From NCBI RefSeq assembly GCF_002154505.1, contig NZ_MUBM01000266.1:53399-117398 (forward strand): 64,000 nucleotides of DNA, read 5' to 3'. Source of the stretch: Streptomyces carpinensis. GTDB taxonomy: Bacteria > Actinomycetota > Actinomycetes > Streptomycetales > Streptomycetaceae. The notes below the pieces were generated by a model. It was not told the origin of the DNA. It was given only the letters and a program-made list of their open reading frames with translations, and ran no database searches. Positions 41,610-50,179 of this stretch are shown one piece after another. The stretch's first letter is position 1, and each line of letters starts with the position of its first letter. Both the position numbers and the translations under genes were made by a program.

Positions 41610-42277
41610 CGGTTCCGGCCCTCCGATCGGGCGCGGGTCGCGCCCCAGCGGTTGAAGTGCACGACGTCTTCGACGGGCTTGCGCCTGGGTTGCGCCCACC
41701 GTCCCCTGGCGGGGCGGCCCATCGGGATCAGGGCCATGGTCAGCGCGTCGGGCGGCAAGCCGAGCAGGTCACGCAGCTCGTCCTCGTGCCCACCGTAGAG
41801 CGTGGTGAGCGAAGTGCCGAGACCGTAGGCGCGTGCGGCGAGGCAGAGTTGCTGCACCGCACCGTAGATGGACGCGCCGACTCGGGGGTCTGTTGCGTCC
41901 GCCGCATGGCGCAGCACCGGGAAGACCCACACCGGGGCCTCCTCGATGTGGTGCGCGAGATGCTCCGCGCCGAGGAAACCCCGTGGGCTGAGCCCGTCCT
42001 GACCGGCCGGCAAGGCCAGGATCCGCTCGCGGTGCCGGCCGTAGGCGGCCTGCCAGTTGTCGCGGTACCAGGCCGCGACGCGGTTCTTGATGTCCTGATC
42101 GGTCACCACGACCCAGCCCCACTGCTGGGCGTTGCCACCGGACGGGCCCCGGATGGCCGCGTCCAGGACCGCCCAGAGCACGTCCTCGGGGATCGGATCG
42201 GGGGCGAGGTAGCGGCGGGCCGGCGTGGAGTGCAGCGCCTCCAGTACGGTGAGGGCCTGCCCGGTCGGTGGCAGCAT
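41606..42277 (-). CDS. Nitroreductase-family flavoprotein
   Basis: 223 residues with the N-terminal HSTPARRYLAPDPIP and GPSGGNAQQW segments that bind FMN and the C-terminal GLPPDALTMALIPMG motif. Members use NAD(P)H to reduce nitro groups, quinones, enones or free flavin. GGAGG precedes the ATG at 42277. It sits between a flavin reductase fusion and the ligase; it might reduce an alpha,beta-unsaturated carbonyl, but flavin supply to the monooxygenases is also possible. Confidence 0.88.
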   Translation of the reverse strand: MLPPTGQALTVLEALHSTPARRYLAPDPIPEDVLWAVLDAAIRGPSGGNAQQWGWVVVTDQDIKNRVAAWYRDNWQAAYGRHRERILALPAGQDGLSPRGFLGAEHLAHHIEEAPVWVFPVLRHAADATDPRVGASIYGAVQQLCLAARAYGLGTSLTTLYGGHEDELRDLLGLPPDALTMALIPMGRPARGRWAQPRRKPVEDVVHFNRWGATRARSEGRNR

Positions 42278-42296
42278 CAAGGTCCTCCATGGGTGA

Positions 42297-43481
42297 TCAC
42301 GGCAGGGCACGCAGCCCCTCGCCCGCGGCATCGCAGGCTGCCCGCAGCCGTCTCGCGCAGTGGTCGATCTCGGCGCCGGACATGCGGGGCGTGAATCCGA
42401 ACAGGATCAGCGCGTAGCGGGCGCGGCCGCCCGGGTCGAACACCGGCGCGCTCATCGCGCGGACCTCGTACACGGTGTCCGGGCCGAGTTCGGGCTGCCC
42501 GTACTCGATGGTCGGTTCGGGCTCGAACAGGTCGTGGAAGACGCTGCGCCGCCACCGGACGTCTGCGATGGTGGACAACCGCTTGATCCTGGCGTCGAAC
42601 TCGCGTTGGCTCGGGCCGCCGAGCCGGACCCAGAAGCCGCGGTCGCGCACCCGGTCGAGGGCGGCGCGCCAGGCTTCGGCCTGCCCGGGGCTGAGCGGTG
42701 TCGGTGCCTGGGCCAGCCAGCGCCGCACATCCGACTCGTCGGCCCAGGGCAGCCAGCTCATGCCCAGCGGAGGCGCGAGTGGGGAGCGCATCCCGACGCG
42801 GACGGCGGGCCGGCCCCCGGGCGGGGTCCCCGCGCTGGCCACGTGCACGATCTCGTCGCCGACGATCGCTCCGGCCACGCACTCGACGGACATCTCCCGT
42901 GCGATGCGTTCCATCGCCGGCCGTCCGGGGTCCACGTTGCGCAGCACGTCGAAGAGGTCGGCGTCGGCGGCTGCCCGGGAAGACGGCTCGAACCGGCCGT
43001 AGCCGCCCTCGAAGAAGACCAGGGGCATGGTGGGGTTGCCGAGGCTCATCTCCCTGACGCGCCCGATCACGATGTCGTGGTCGCCTGCGGTGTGCACGGC
43101 GTCCAGATCGCACTCGATCCAGCCGACGACGCCGTCCAGGACCGGCAGTCCGGTCGGAGTGGGTCGCCACCCCAGTCCGGCGAACTTGTTCGGCGCCTTC
43201 GACGCGAAGGCACGGCAGACGTGCTCCTGGTCGGCGCCGAGAATGTTGACGCAGAACCGTCCCGCCGCGCGGATCTTCGGCCAGGATGTCGACGAGTGGT
43301 CCGGCAGGAACCCCACCAGCGGCGGATCGAGCGACACCGAGGTGAACGACCCGACCGCCATGCCGACCGGGGTGCCGTCCGGGTGGACGGCGCTGATCAC
43401 GCAGACACCGGTCGGGTAGGTGCCGAGAACCTGGCGGAACCACCGGGGGTCGACGGCTGTGGTGCTCTCCGTGGTGGTCAT
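42297..43481 (-). CDS. Flavin reductase-IclR effector domain fusion
   Basis: 394 residues with two recognisable parts. About 10-165 is a flavin reductase-like domain (TYPTGVCVISA, GFTSVSLDPPLVGF-like SFTSVSLDPPL, FCVNILG, and a GDHDIVIGRV motif) that gives reduced FMN or FAD to two-component monooxygenases. About 190-390 resembles the C-terminal ligand-binding domain of IclR regulators (ERIAREMSVECVAGAIVGDEIVHVA... then a late REFDARIKRLS segment), without any DNA-binding domain. A sensor coupled to flavin reduction could tune reductase activity to a small molecule. It sits 9 bases after the LLM monooxygenase stop. Confidence 0.85.
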   Translation of the reverse strand: MTTTESTTAVDPRWFRQVLGTYPTGVCVISAVHPDGTPVGMAVGSFTSVSLDPPLVGFLPDHSSTSWPKIRAAGRFCVNILGADQEHVCRAFASKAPNKFAGLGWRPTPTGLPVLDGVVGWIECDLDAVHTAGDHDIVIGRVREMSLGNPTMPLVFFEGGYGRFEPSSRAAADADLFDVLRNVDPGRPAMERIAREMSVECVAGAIVGDEIVHVASAGTPPGGRPAVRVGMRSPLAPPLGMSWLPWADESDVRRWLAQAPTPLSPGQAEAWRAALDRVRDRGFWVRLGGPSQREFDARIKRLSTIADVRWRRSVFHDLFEPEPTIEYGQPELGPDTVYEVRAMSAPVFDPGGRARYALILFGFTPRMSGAEIDHCARRLRAACDAAGEGLRALP

Positions 43482-43490
43482 CGGCGCCTC

Positions 43491-44732
43491 TCAGGCCGGC
43501 TGGTCGGTCAGCTGCAGAGCCGCCACCCGCTCCTGGCTCACCTTCGGCGTCCACCGGTCCTCGTGCTCCGCCCAGATGTCGCGCAGCTTCGGGGCGACGC
43601 GCGTGCCGAAGAGGTAGTTGTTCTTCGCCGCCACCTCCTCGGGCAGGTTGCCGACGTGCATGCAGGTGATGAGCTGGCCGATGCGCAGGTCGGTGACGAG
43701 TTCGCGCACCCGCTGTTCGACCCGCTCCGGCGTGCCGGCGATGATGTATCCGAGCCGGTCGTAGTCCCAGAAGCTCAGCTCGCCCTTGTTCGCCTTCTCG
43801 CGTTCCTCGGCGGAGATGGTCCTCTCCCGGCTCAGCATGGCGCGCAGGGACTCCGGGGTGGTGTAGCCGGGTGGGTTGCCGAACTCCGGCGCGACAGGGT
43901 TCTGCCGGTAGAAGTAGCGGACGGCGTCGTAGTACTGCTCCTCGGCCTCCCTGTCGGTGTCGGCGCAGCAGATGACCTGGGTGAAGGCCATCCGGTTGGG
44001 GTTCATGTTGCCGCCGGTGGACTCTGTGTAGTCCCAGAAGCCGTTGACGATCGGGGTCGCGCTCTGCTTGCCCGAGAAGGACAGGTAGCCGTAGCAGTAG
44101 TCGAGTTCGTTGACGACCGACCAGGTCTCGACGCTGCCGCTGCCGGGGATCCATATGGGCAGCTCGCTCTGGACGGGCCGCGGCCACGGGTTGACGTAAC
44201 GCAGCTGGTTGTACTTGCCGTTGAAGGCGAAGGGTTCCTTGGCCTTCCAGGCACGGTGTACGAGCTCGCGCGCCTCGTGGAAGCGCTCGCGCAGCTCGAT
44301 CGGCGGGACGCCGTAGGAGAACGCGCTGTCCATCGGCGTGCCGAAGACGATGCCGGCGATGACCCGGCCGCCGGAGAGGCAGTCGAGCATGGCGATCTCC
44401 TCCGCGACCCGGATCGGCGGGTTGTACAGCGCGAGGGAGTTGCCGCACAGCGCGATCGCGGAGTTCTCCGTGGTGGCGGCGAGCACGGCGGCGAGCAGGT
44501 TGGGGGACGGCGTCATCGCCAGCGAGGTCTGGTGGTGCTCGTTCAGCAGCAGCGAGTCCCAGCCCAGCTTGTCGGCCTGCTGCATCAGGCGCAGGTACAT
44601 GTGGTACTCCTCGCCGACCTGACGCGGGTCGGCGTAGGACGCGGGTGGGGTGACCCAGGCGCTGCGCACCGTGTCGCCGTAGTCCTCCGGCAGTTGGGTG
44701 TGGAACTGCTGCGCGAACCAGTGGAATTTCAT
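43491..44732 (-). CDS. Luciferase-like (LLM) flavin-dependent monooxygenase
   Basis: 413 residues of the bacterial luciferase TIM-barrel family. MKFHWFAQQF, LNEHHQTSLAMTPSPNLLAA and DCLSGGRVIAGIVFGTP are the family landmarks. These enzymes use FMNH2 from a partner reductase to insert oxygen, including type II Baeyer-Villiger reactions on cyclic ketones. It is closely paralogous to 47268-48515, the other LLM protein in the window. The ATG at 44732 is preceded by GAAGGGA. With the downstream flavin reductase fusion it forms a likely two-component monooxygenase. Confidence 0.9.
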   Translation of the reverse strand: MKFHWFAQQFHTQLPEDYGDTVRSAWVTPPASYADPRQVGEEYHMYLRLMQQADKLGWDSLLLNEHHQTSLAMTPSPNLLAAVLAATTENSAIALCGNSLALYNPPIRVAEEIAMLDCLSGGRVIAGIVFGTPMDSAFSYGVPPIELRERFHEARELVHRAWKAKEPFAFNGKYNQLRYVNPWPRPVQSELPIWIPGSGSVETWSVVNELDYCYGYLSFSGKQSATPIVNGFWDYTESTGGNMNPNRMAFTQVICCADTDREAEEQYYDAVRYFYRQNPVAPEFGNPPGYTTPESLRAMLSRERTISAEEREKANKGELSFWDYDRLGYIIAGTPERVEQRVRELVTDLRIGQLITCMHVGNLPEEVAAKNNYLFGTRVAPKLRDIWAEHEDRWTPKVSQERVAALQLTDQPA

Positions 44733-44788
44733 CTCTGTCCCTTCGATGCGTTGGGTGCCGCCGTGTCCACCGGTTGATCCGAGCGACA

Positions 44789-44806
44789 CAAACGAGCATT
44801 AGTTTG
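44789..44806. promoter_or_regulatory. Cluster-2 operator candidate (CATTAGTTT half-site)
   Basis: CAAAC-N8-GTTTG, containing CATTAGTTTG, 56 bases before the LLM gene ATG. The same CATTAGTT half recurs at 54614-54609 (minus) and 59651. Confidence 0.5.
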
Positions 44807-44829
44807 CTATCTAGGCATGCGGGTCCGGC

Positions 44830-45132
44830 TCACAGGTACTCGAGGTGCGCCCGGATAGCCCCCCGCTCTTCGTCGTACCAGCCGCGCCCCAGCGCGTAGG
44901 CGATCATCCTGGACAGCGAGGCCTCCCAGCCCGGGTCCACGGCGCGGCCCGCCAGCGTCCGCAGCAGCTCGGCGGGGATCCAAACGTGCTCGGCGCCACC
45001 CGTGACGCCGGCCCGGCGAAGCCGCCGCAGCGCCTCGTCGCGATCGCCCTGGACCACGACCTTCAGGGCGGTGAAGTCCTCGGGCGCGACCAGTTCGGGC
45101 GCGACCCGCACCGCTGACTGACGCAGTTCCAT
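44830..45132 (-). CDS. Small protein of unknown function
   Basis: 100 residues that I do not recognise. It begins MELRQSAVRVAPELVAPEDF and continues with a VVVQGDRDEALRRLRRAG segment and an Arg/Trp-rich C-terminus (GRGWYDEERGAIRAH), suggesting a compact helical protein. Its ATG is directly after the EthD stop (TGAATG), so translation is coupled to that gene. The GC-rich codon use agrees with neighbours. It could be a small subunit or accessory factor of an oxygenase step. Confidence 0.6.
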   Translation of the reverse strand: MELRQSAVRVAPELVAPEDFTALKVVVQGDRDEALRRLRRAGVTGGAEHVWIPAELLRTLAGRAVDPGWEASLSRMIAYALGRGWYDEERGAIRAHLEYL

Positions 45133-45435
45133 TCAGCTGACCTCACTCAGCATCGAGACCGACTTCGTGCTGGTGAGGTTGGGTACGTCGGCTGCCAGTG
45201 CGGCGCCCTGCGGGGAGGCCATCGCGGTCTGCATGGCCTGCGCGTCGGGGAAGTACAACTCGGCGATCAGGTGGTACGGGGCGGGCGCGCCGTCCGCGTC
45301 CGGCAGTGTGAGCGCCACCTCGAAACGGTCCAGTCCGGGCAGCGCCCTCACCAGCGGGGTGTGCGTCTGGAGGTAGTGCTTGTCGAACGCGTCGGTGTCG
45401 GCGGGCTGTTCGTAGAGCACGGTCAGCTTGATCAC
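45133..45435 (-). CDS. EthD-family protein
   Basis: 100 residues starting IKLTVLYEQP, with a DKHYLQTHTPLVRALPGLDRFEV segment and a YHLIAELYFPD strand, matching small EthD/TIGR02118-type barrels. The ATG follows a GGAGAT site. It lies divergent from the SDR gene at 45588 with a CTAACGA/CATTAG-type site between. Such proteins accompany monooxygenase genes; no reaction is assigned. Confidence 0.8.
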   Translation of the reverse strand: MIKLTVLYEQPADTDAFDKHYLQTHTPLVRALPGLDRFEVALTLPDADGAPAPYHLIAELYFPDAQAMQTAMASPQGAALAADVPNLTSTKSVSMLSEVS

Positions 45436-45515
45436 GGAGATCTCCTCTAAGGACGGTGCGGACCCGATCCGCCAGAGGCGGGATGCGGCCGCTCGACCGA
45501 ACTATTGCGCTGACG

Positions 45516-45533
45516 AACTACTAGTCGTTAGTT
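45516..45533. promoter_or_regulatory. Cluster-2 operator candidate in a divergent promoter
   Basis: AACTA-N8-TAGTT with CTAACGACTAGTAG on the minus strand; that core also appears at 54709 with a 3-base insertion. It lies 81 bases from the EthD gene and 55 from the SDR gene. Confidence 0.5.
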
Positions 45534-45587
45534 TTCACCGTACACGAAAGCCCCGAAGAGAAGAACGGCCCGAAGCGAGGTTCCGCG

Positions 45588-46394
45588 ATGGGAAAGTTGT
45601 CCGGCAAGGTCGCATTGGTCACCGGAGCCGCGGCAGGCATCGGTGCCGCCACCGCCGAGGTGCTCGTCGGTCACGGCGCCCAGGTGGTGCTCGGCGACAT
45701 CCGCGGCGATCTGGTGGAGGAGACGGCCAAGCGCCTCGGCGACGCCGCCTCCGCCGTCACGTACGACGCGGCCGACACGGCATCCGTCGAGCATCTCGTC
45801 GACGAGGTGATCGCCCGGCACGGCCGACTGGACGTTCTGCACAACAACGCGGCGATCACGGCACAGGCGTGGACCCGCGACACCACCGTGCTCGACACCG
45901 AACTGGACTGGTTCGACCTGACGTTGCGCGTGAACCTGCGCAGCGGCTACGTCGCGGCGAAGCGGGCGCTGCCGCACATGATCGCCGGCGGTGGCGGCGC
46001 GATCGTCAACATGGCGTCGATCGCGGCGTTCAGCGGCGGTCCGACTCTCGTCGCCTACGGCATCTCGAAGGCCGGGGTCGCCACCATGACCAAGTACCTG
46101 GCCGCGCAGTACGGCCGGCACAACGTCCGGACCAACTGCATCGCGCCCGGTGCCGTGCTCACCGAGCAGGTGCTGGAGAACGTGCCCGGCGTCACCGAGG
46201 CCGCGGTGGCCCAACTGCCCTACACGCGCGCCGGCCAGGGCACCGACATCGGCAACGTGGTGGCCTTCCTCGCCAGCGAGGACGCCGCGTACATCAACGG
46301 CCAGGTCATCACCGTCGACGGCGGCGGCACCGCCGGGACGCCGCCGCCCGCGGACACCGCGATCCAGGCCGGCAGCGGTCCGGTCCCGGCCTGA
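45588..46394 (+). CDS. SDR-family NAD(P)-dependent oxidoreductase
   Basis: 268 residues with TGAAAGIG, LHNNAAI (a HNNA variant of NNAG), the Ser in NMASIAA and YGISK as the Tyr/Lys pair. It has a C-terminal tail of about 20 residues after VDGGG. It starts the rightward operon SDR, SDR, LLM monooxygenase, hydrolase, SDR. An alcohol oxidation that supplies a cyclic ketone to the monooxygenase would fit this order. Confidence 0.9.
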   Translation: MGKLSGKVALVTGAAAGIGAATAEVLVGHGAQVVLGDIRGDLVEETAKRLGDAASAVTYDAADTASVEHLVDEVIARHGRLDVLHNNAAITAQAWTRDTTVLDTELDWFDLTLRVNLRSGYVAAKRALPHMIAGGGGAIVNMASIAAFSGGPTLVAYGISKAGVATMTKYLAAQYGRHNVRTNCIAPGAVLTEQVLENVPGVTEAAVAQLPYTRAGQGTDIGNVVAFLASEDAAYINGQVITVDGGGTAGTPPPADTAIQAGSGPVPA

Positions 46395-46439
46395 CCTTCG
46401 ACAACCACCCACCACATCGGATTCGGGAAGGGAGCGGCC

Positions 46440-47231
46440 ATGCGGCTGCAGAACAAGGTTGCGCTGATCACCGGCGCCGGCTCGGGCATCGGCCGGGCGA
46501 CCGCCGAGGCGTTCGCCCGCGAAGGCGCCAAGGTGGTCATCGTCGACATCAACGCCGACGGCGGCAAGGAAGTGGCCGACGCCATCGAACGCACCGGCGG
46601 AACGGTCGAGTTCCAGCACGCCGACGCATCGAACCCCGAGGAGCTCGAACGGGTCGTCACCTTCACCACCGACACGTTCGGCCGCCTGGACATCCTCCAC
46701 AACAACCACGTGTGGTTCGAGTCCGGCCGTATCGGCGACCTCAGCCTGGACGGCTTCCGCAAGTCACTGGACATCAGCCTCACCGCGTACTGGTACGCGA
46801 TCAAACTCGCCCTCAAGCCCATGCTCGCCCAGGGCAAGGGCGCCATCGTCAACACCGCCTCGGTGTCCGGCGTCGCCGCCGACTACGGCATCGGCGCCTA
46901 CAACGTGCTCAAGGCGGGCGTGGTGAACCTGTCCCGGGTCACCGGCATCGAGTACGCCCGCAAGGGCATCCGCTGCAACGCGGTGTGCCCCGGCCCCATC
47001 GCCACGCCGCCCATCGGTCAGCTGCACGAGCAGGCTCCCGGCATCTGGGAGGACATCCGCGACGCGATCCCGATGGGCCGCTACGGCAAGCCCGAGGAGA
47101 TCGCCGCGGCCGTGCTGTTCCTCGCCTCCGACGAGGCCGGGTTCATCACCGGCTCCCACCTGGTGGCCGACGGCGGGCTCTGGGCGCACTCCGGCATGCC
47201 CCCCATCGGCGGGCTCGGCCCGGAATTCTGA
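46440..47231 (+). CDS. SDR-family NAD(P)-dependent oxidoreductase
   Basis: 263 residues. TGAGSGIG, LHNNHVWF (in place of NNAG), the Ser in NTASVSG and YNVLK as the Tyr/Lys pair are present. AAGGGAG precedes the ATG, 45 bases after the first SDR of the operon. With the SDRs at 45588 and 49328 it shares the unusual HNN block, suggesting local duplication and related substrates. Confidence 0.9.
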   Translation: MRLQNKVALITGAGSGIGRATAEAFAREGAKVVIVDINADGGKEVADAIERTGGTVEFQHADASNPEELERVVTFTTDTFGRLDILHNNHVWFESGRIGDLSLDGFRKSLDISLTAYWYAIKLALKPMLAQGKGAIVNTASVSGVAADYGIGAYNVLKAGVVNLSRVTGIEYARKGIRCNAVCPGPIATPPIGQLHEQAPGIWEDIRDAIPMGRYGKPEEIAAAVLFLASDEAGFITGSHLVADGGLWAHSGMPPIGGLGPEF

Positions 47232-47267
47232 CCCGCACCGCCACCTCACACCTGAACCGGAGCCCTC

Positions 47268-48515
47268 ATGAAGTTCCATTGGTTCGCCGAAGCCACCTAC
47301 AACGACCTGCCCGAGCGGCTGCCGCAGAAGAACCCCTCGTCGGCCGTCGACCTGCCCATGGACCTGGTGGACTCGCGCAAGGTCGGCGAGCACTACAAGA
47401 TGTTCATCCGGTTGATGCAGCAGGCCGACACGCTCGGCTGGGACGGCCTGGCCGTCAACGAACACCACCAGACGACGTTCGCGATGACTCCGTCACCGAA
47501 CCTGCTGGCCGCAAGTCTGGCGGGCACCACAGAGAACGCCGCGATCCTGATCATCGGTGACTCGCTGGCGCTGTACAACCCGCCCAATCGGGTGGCCGAG
47601 GAGATGGCCTACCTCGACTGCCTGTCCGACGGCCGGGTGATCGCCGGATTCGTCTTCGGCACGCCGATGGACACCGCCTTCGCCTACGGCATCTCCCCCG
47701 CCGAGCTGCGCGACCGCTTCCACGAGGCACGCGACCTGATCACCCGCGCCTGGACCGCGGACGAGCCGTTCGCGTTCAACGGCAAGTACAACAAGCTGCG
47801 TTACGTCAACGTCCTGCCGCGGCCCGTCCAGGGGCGGCCACCGATCTGGGTGCCCGGCTCGGGCAGTCTGGAGACCTGGGACCTGGTGCTCGACGAGGAC
47901 TACTGCTACGGCTACCTGTCCTTCTTCGGGCTCGACAACGCGCGCCCCATCGTCCAGGGCTTCTGGGACCGCGTGCAGGAGCGCGGCTTCGAGATCAATC
48001 CGTTCCGCATGGCATTCACCCAGCTCATCTGCGTCGCCGACAGCGACAAGGAGGCGGAGCGCGACTACGCCGAGGCCGTCAACTACTTCTTCACCCGGCA
48101 GAAGGCACCGCTGCACTACGCCACGCCGCCGGGCTACATGACCATCGCGTCGCAGCGCGAAGGCCTGCGCCGCCAGCGGGGCATCGGTGCCGACGTACGG
48201 CAGCGAGCCGCCAACGGCGAACTGAGCTTCTGGGAGGCCGACGAGCTCGGCTTCATCGTCGCCGGCACGCCGGAACGGGTCCGGCAGCGCCTCGAGACAC
48301 TCGCCACCGAACTGCACGTCGGCCAGCTCATCACCTGCATGCACATGGGCAACCTGCCCGAGGAGACCGCAGCCAAGAACAACGAGCTGTTCGGCCGCCA
48401 GGTCGCCCCTCATCTGCGCGATCTGTTCACGGACTTCGAGGACCGCTGGACACCCGCGGTCAGTCAGCAGCGCGTCGCGGCCGGCGCACCCAAGATCACC
48501 GTTCCCGCGAACTGA
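47268..48515 (+). CDS. Luciferase-like (LLM) flavin-dependent monooxygenase
   Basis: 415 residues, paralogous to 43491-44732 along the full length (MKFHWFAEA, NEHHQTTFAMTPSPNLLAA, DCLSDGRVIAGFVFGTP and the C-terminal ITCMHMGNLPEE block). It has no reductase gene of its own nearby and probably uses the flavin reductase fusion at 42297. The GGAG site and ATG are clear. Between an SDR and a hydrolase, it fits a Baeyer-Villiger-like step: ketone to ester or lactone, then hydrolysis. Confidence 0.9.
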   Translation: MKFHWFAEATYNDLPERLPQKNPSSAVDLPMDLVDSRKVGEHYKMFIRLMQQADTLGWDGLAVNEHHQTTFAMTPSPNLLAASLAGTTENAAILIIGDSLALYNPPNRVAEEMAYLDCLSDGRVIAGFVFGTPMDTAFAYGISPAELRDRFHEARDLITRAWTADEPFAFNGKYNKLRYVNVLPRPVQGRPPIWVPGSGSLETWDLVLDEDYCYGYLSFFGLDNARPIVQGFWDRVQERGFEINPFRMAFTQLICVADSDKEAERDYAEAVNYFFTRQKAPLHYATPPGYMTIASQREGLRRQRGIGADVRQRAANGELSFWEADELGFIVAGTPERVRQRLETLATELHVGQLITCMHMGNLPEETAAKNNELFGRQVAPHLRDLFTDFEDRWTPAVSQQRVAAGAPKITVPAN

Positions 48516-48524
48516 GGAGGACGC

Positions 48525-49304
48525 ATGCGCACGCTCGACATCGCCAACGTCGGAACCTTCGACGTCAATCTCTGGACGGCCGGCAGCGGCAGTCCCGTGC
48601 TGTTCCTGCACGGTTACGAGCGCCATCCCGGCGGCGCGCCCTTCCTGCAGCGGCTCGCGGCGTCGCACACCGTCTACGCGCCGGAGCAGCCCGGCTACGG
48701 CAACTCGACCGGCTTCGAGCACGTGCAGGACATCTTCGACCTCGCCCTGTTCTACCGGGAACTGGTGCGCTCCCTGGGGGTCGAGCGCATCGACGTCATC
48801 GGTCACTCGACCGGGGGCATGGTCGCCGCCGAACTCGCCGCTCTCAGCCCCGAGATCATCGGCAAGCTGGTGCTCGTCGACGCGTTCGGGCTGTGGCTGG
48901 ACGACCAGCCGGCGCAGGACCCGTTCGGCGCCGCCGACGAGGTCAAGGCGGCGAAATGGCACGACCCGGCAGCCATCCCGAACCCCGAGCCGACCATCTT
49001 CGTCCCCGACCCCGAAGATCCGCACGGCGAGATCTTCTTCCAGGCCCAGAATCTCGCCACCGCGACGAAGTTCATGTGGCCGATCGCCGACCGGGGCCTG
49101 CGCCGCCGGCTGCCCTACGTGCGGGCGCGGTCCCTCGTCGTGAACGGCGCGTCCGACGGGCTGGTGCCGACGGCCTACGCCAAGGAGTTCGTCCGGCTCA
49201 TCCCGCAGTGCGAGCTCGCGGTCATCGCGGACGCCGGGCACTACCCCTTCATCGAGCAGGAAGACGAATTCATCGCCACCGTCGAGAAGTTCCTGAGCGC
49301 GTGA
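48525..49304 (+). CDS. Alpha/beta-hydrolase
   Basis: 259 residues. The oxyanion segment LFLHGYERH, nucleophile Ser95 in IGHSTGG, an acid in the NGASDGL strand and the His in ADAGHYPF complete the triad. GAGGAGG precedes the ATG, 9 bases after the LLM monooxygenase stop. A lactone or ester hydrolase acting on the monooxygenase product is the natural inference; C-C hydrolases share the fold. Confidence 0.9.
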   Translation: MRTLDIANVGTFDVNLWTAGSGSPVLFLHGYERHPGGAPFLQRLAASHTVYAPEQPGYGNSTGFEHVQDIFDLALFYRELVRSLGVERIDVIGHSTGGMVAAELAALSPEIIGKLVLVDAFGLWLDDQPAQDPFGAADEVKAAKWHDPAAIPNPEPTIFVPDPEDPHGEIFFQAQNLATATKFMWPIADRGLRRRLPYVRARSLVVNGASDGLVPTAYAKEFVRLIPQCELAVIADAGHYPFIEQEDEFIATVEKFLSA

Positions 49305-49327
49305 GCTCAGCGGAGAAGGAGGATCGC

Positions 49328-50095
49328 ATGGGTCGGGTAGCGGGCAGGATCGCCATCGTCACCGGCAGCGCGGCGGGCATCGGCCGCGCGACCGCGCAGG
49401 CGCTGGCCAAGGAAGGGGCACAGGTCGTCATCGCGGACCTGAATCTCGACGGCGCGAAGCAGACCGCCGAGAAGATCGGCGAGGCCGCCACGCCGTTCCA
49501 GTTCGACGCGACGAAGCAGGAATCCATCGCCGAGCTTGTCGACTTCACGATGAGGCGCCACGGCCGCATCGACATCCTGCACAACAACGCCGCGCTCGTC
49601 GGTCCGGACGCGTGGTTCACCGACGGATCGGTGCTGAGCACGAGCGTGGAGATGTGGGACCGCGCGTTCGCCACGAACGTCCGCAGCATCTTCCTGGCCT
49701 GCAAGTTCGCCCTGCCGCACATGGTGGCCGGCGGCGGTGGATCCATCATCAACATGGCCTCGGTCGGCGGACTGAGCGGCAGCAAGGCACTGACCGCGTA
49801 CGGCACGACCAAGGCCGCCGTCGTGGGCCTGACCCGCTACGTCGCGGCCCAGCACGGCAAGGACGGAGTGCGCTGCAACGCCATCGCGCCCGGCGTCATC
49901 CGCACCCAGCAGCTGCTGGACGCGGTGCCGGACCTGCCGCAGCAGACACTGCCGTCCATCGCGACGCCGCGGGTCGGTGAGCCCGAGGACATCGCGAACC
50001 TCGTCGTCTACCTGGCGTCGCAGGAGTCGGCCTTCATGACGGGTGAGACGCTGCGCATCGACGGCGGCGGCATGACCACCAGCGGCGGCGGCTGA
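49328..50095 (+). CDS. SDR-family NAD(P)-dependent oxidoreductase
   Basis: 255 residues. TGSAAGIG, LHNNAAL, the Ser in NMASVGG and YGTTK (Tyr/Lys pair). The ATG follows AGAAGGAGG. It is a close relative of the SDR at 45588 and ends the rightward operon. Probably another step of hydroxyl or keto conversion on the same ring system. Confidence 0.9.
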   Translation: MGRVAGRIAIVTGSAAGIGRATAQALAKEGAQVVIADLNLDGAKQTAEKIGEAATPFQFDATKQESIAELVDFTMRRHGRIDILHNNAALVGPDAWFTDGSVLSTSVEMWDRAFATNVRSIFLACKFALPHMVAGGGGSIINMASVGGLSGSKALTAYGTTKAAVVGLTRYVAAQHGKDGVRCNAIAPGVIRTQQLLDAVPDLPQQTLPSIATPRVGEPEDIANLVVYLASQESAFMTGETLRIDGGGMTTSGGG

Positions 50096-50131
50096 CGGGA
50101 TCGGGGGGTCCCTCGGGGGGTGGCCGTCACC

Positions 50132-50172
50132 GCGAGGCGGCCGGGCCGGCTGTACCGGTCCGGCCGCGTCGC
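50132..50172. terminator. Terminator between the SDR operon and a TetR gene
   Basis: Imperfect 18-base arms (50132-50149 and 50155-50172), G+C-rich, between convergent genes. Confidence 0.55.
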
Positions 50173-50179
50173 CCTTCGT

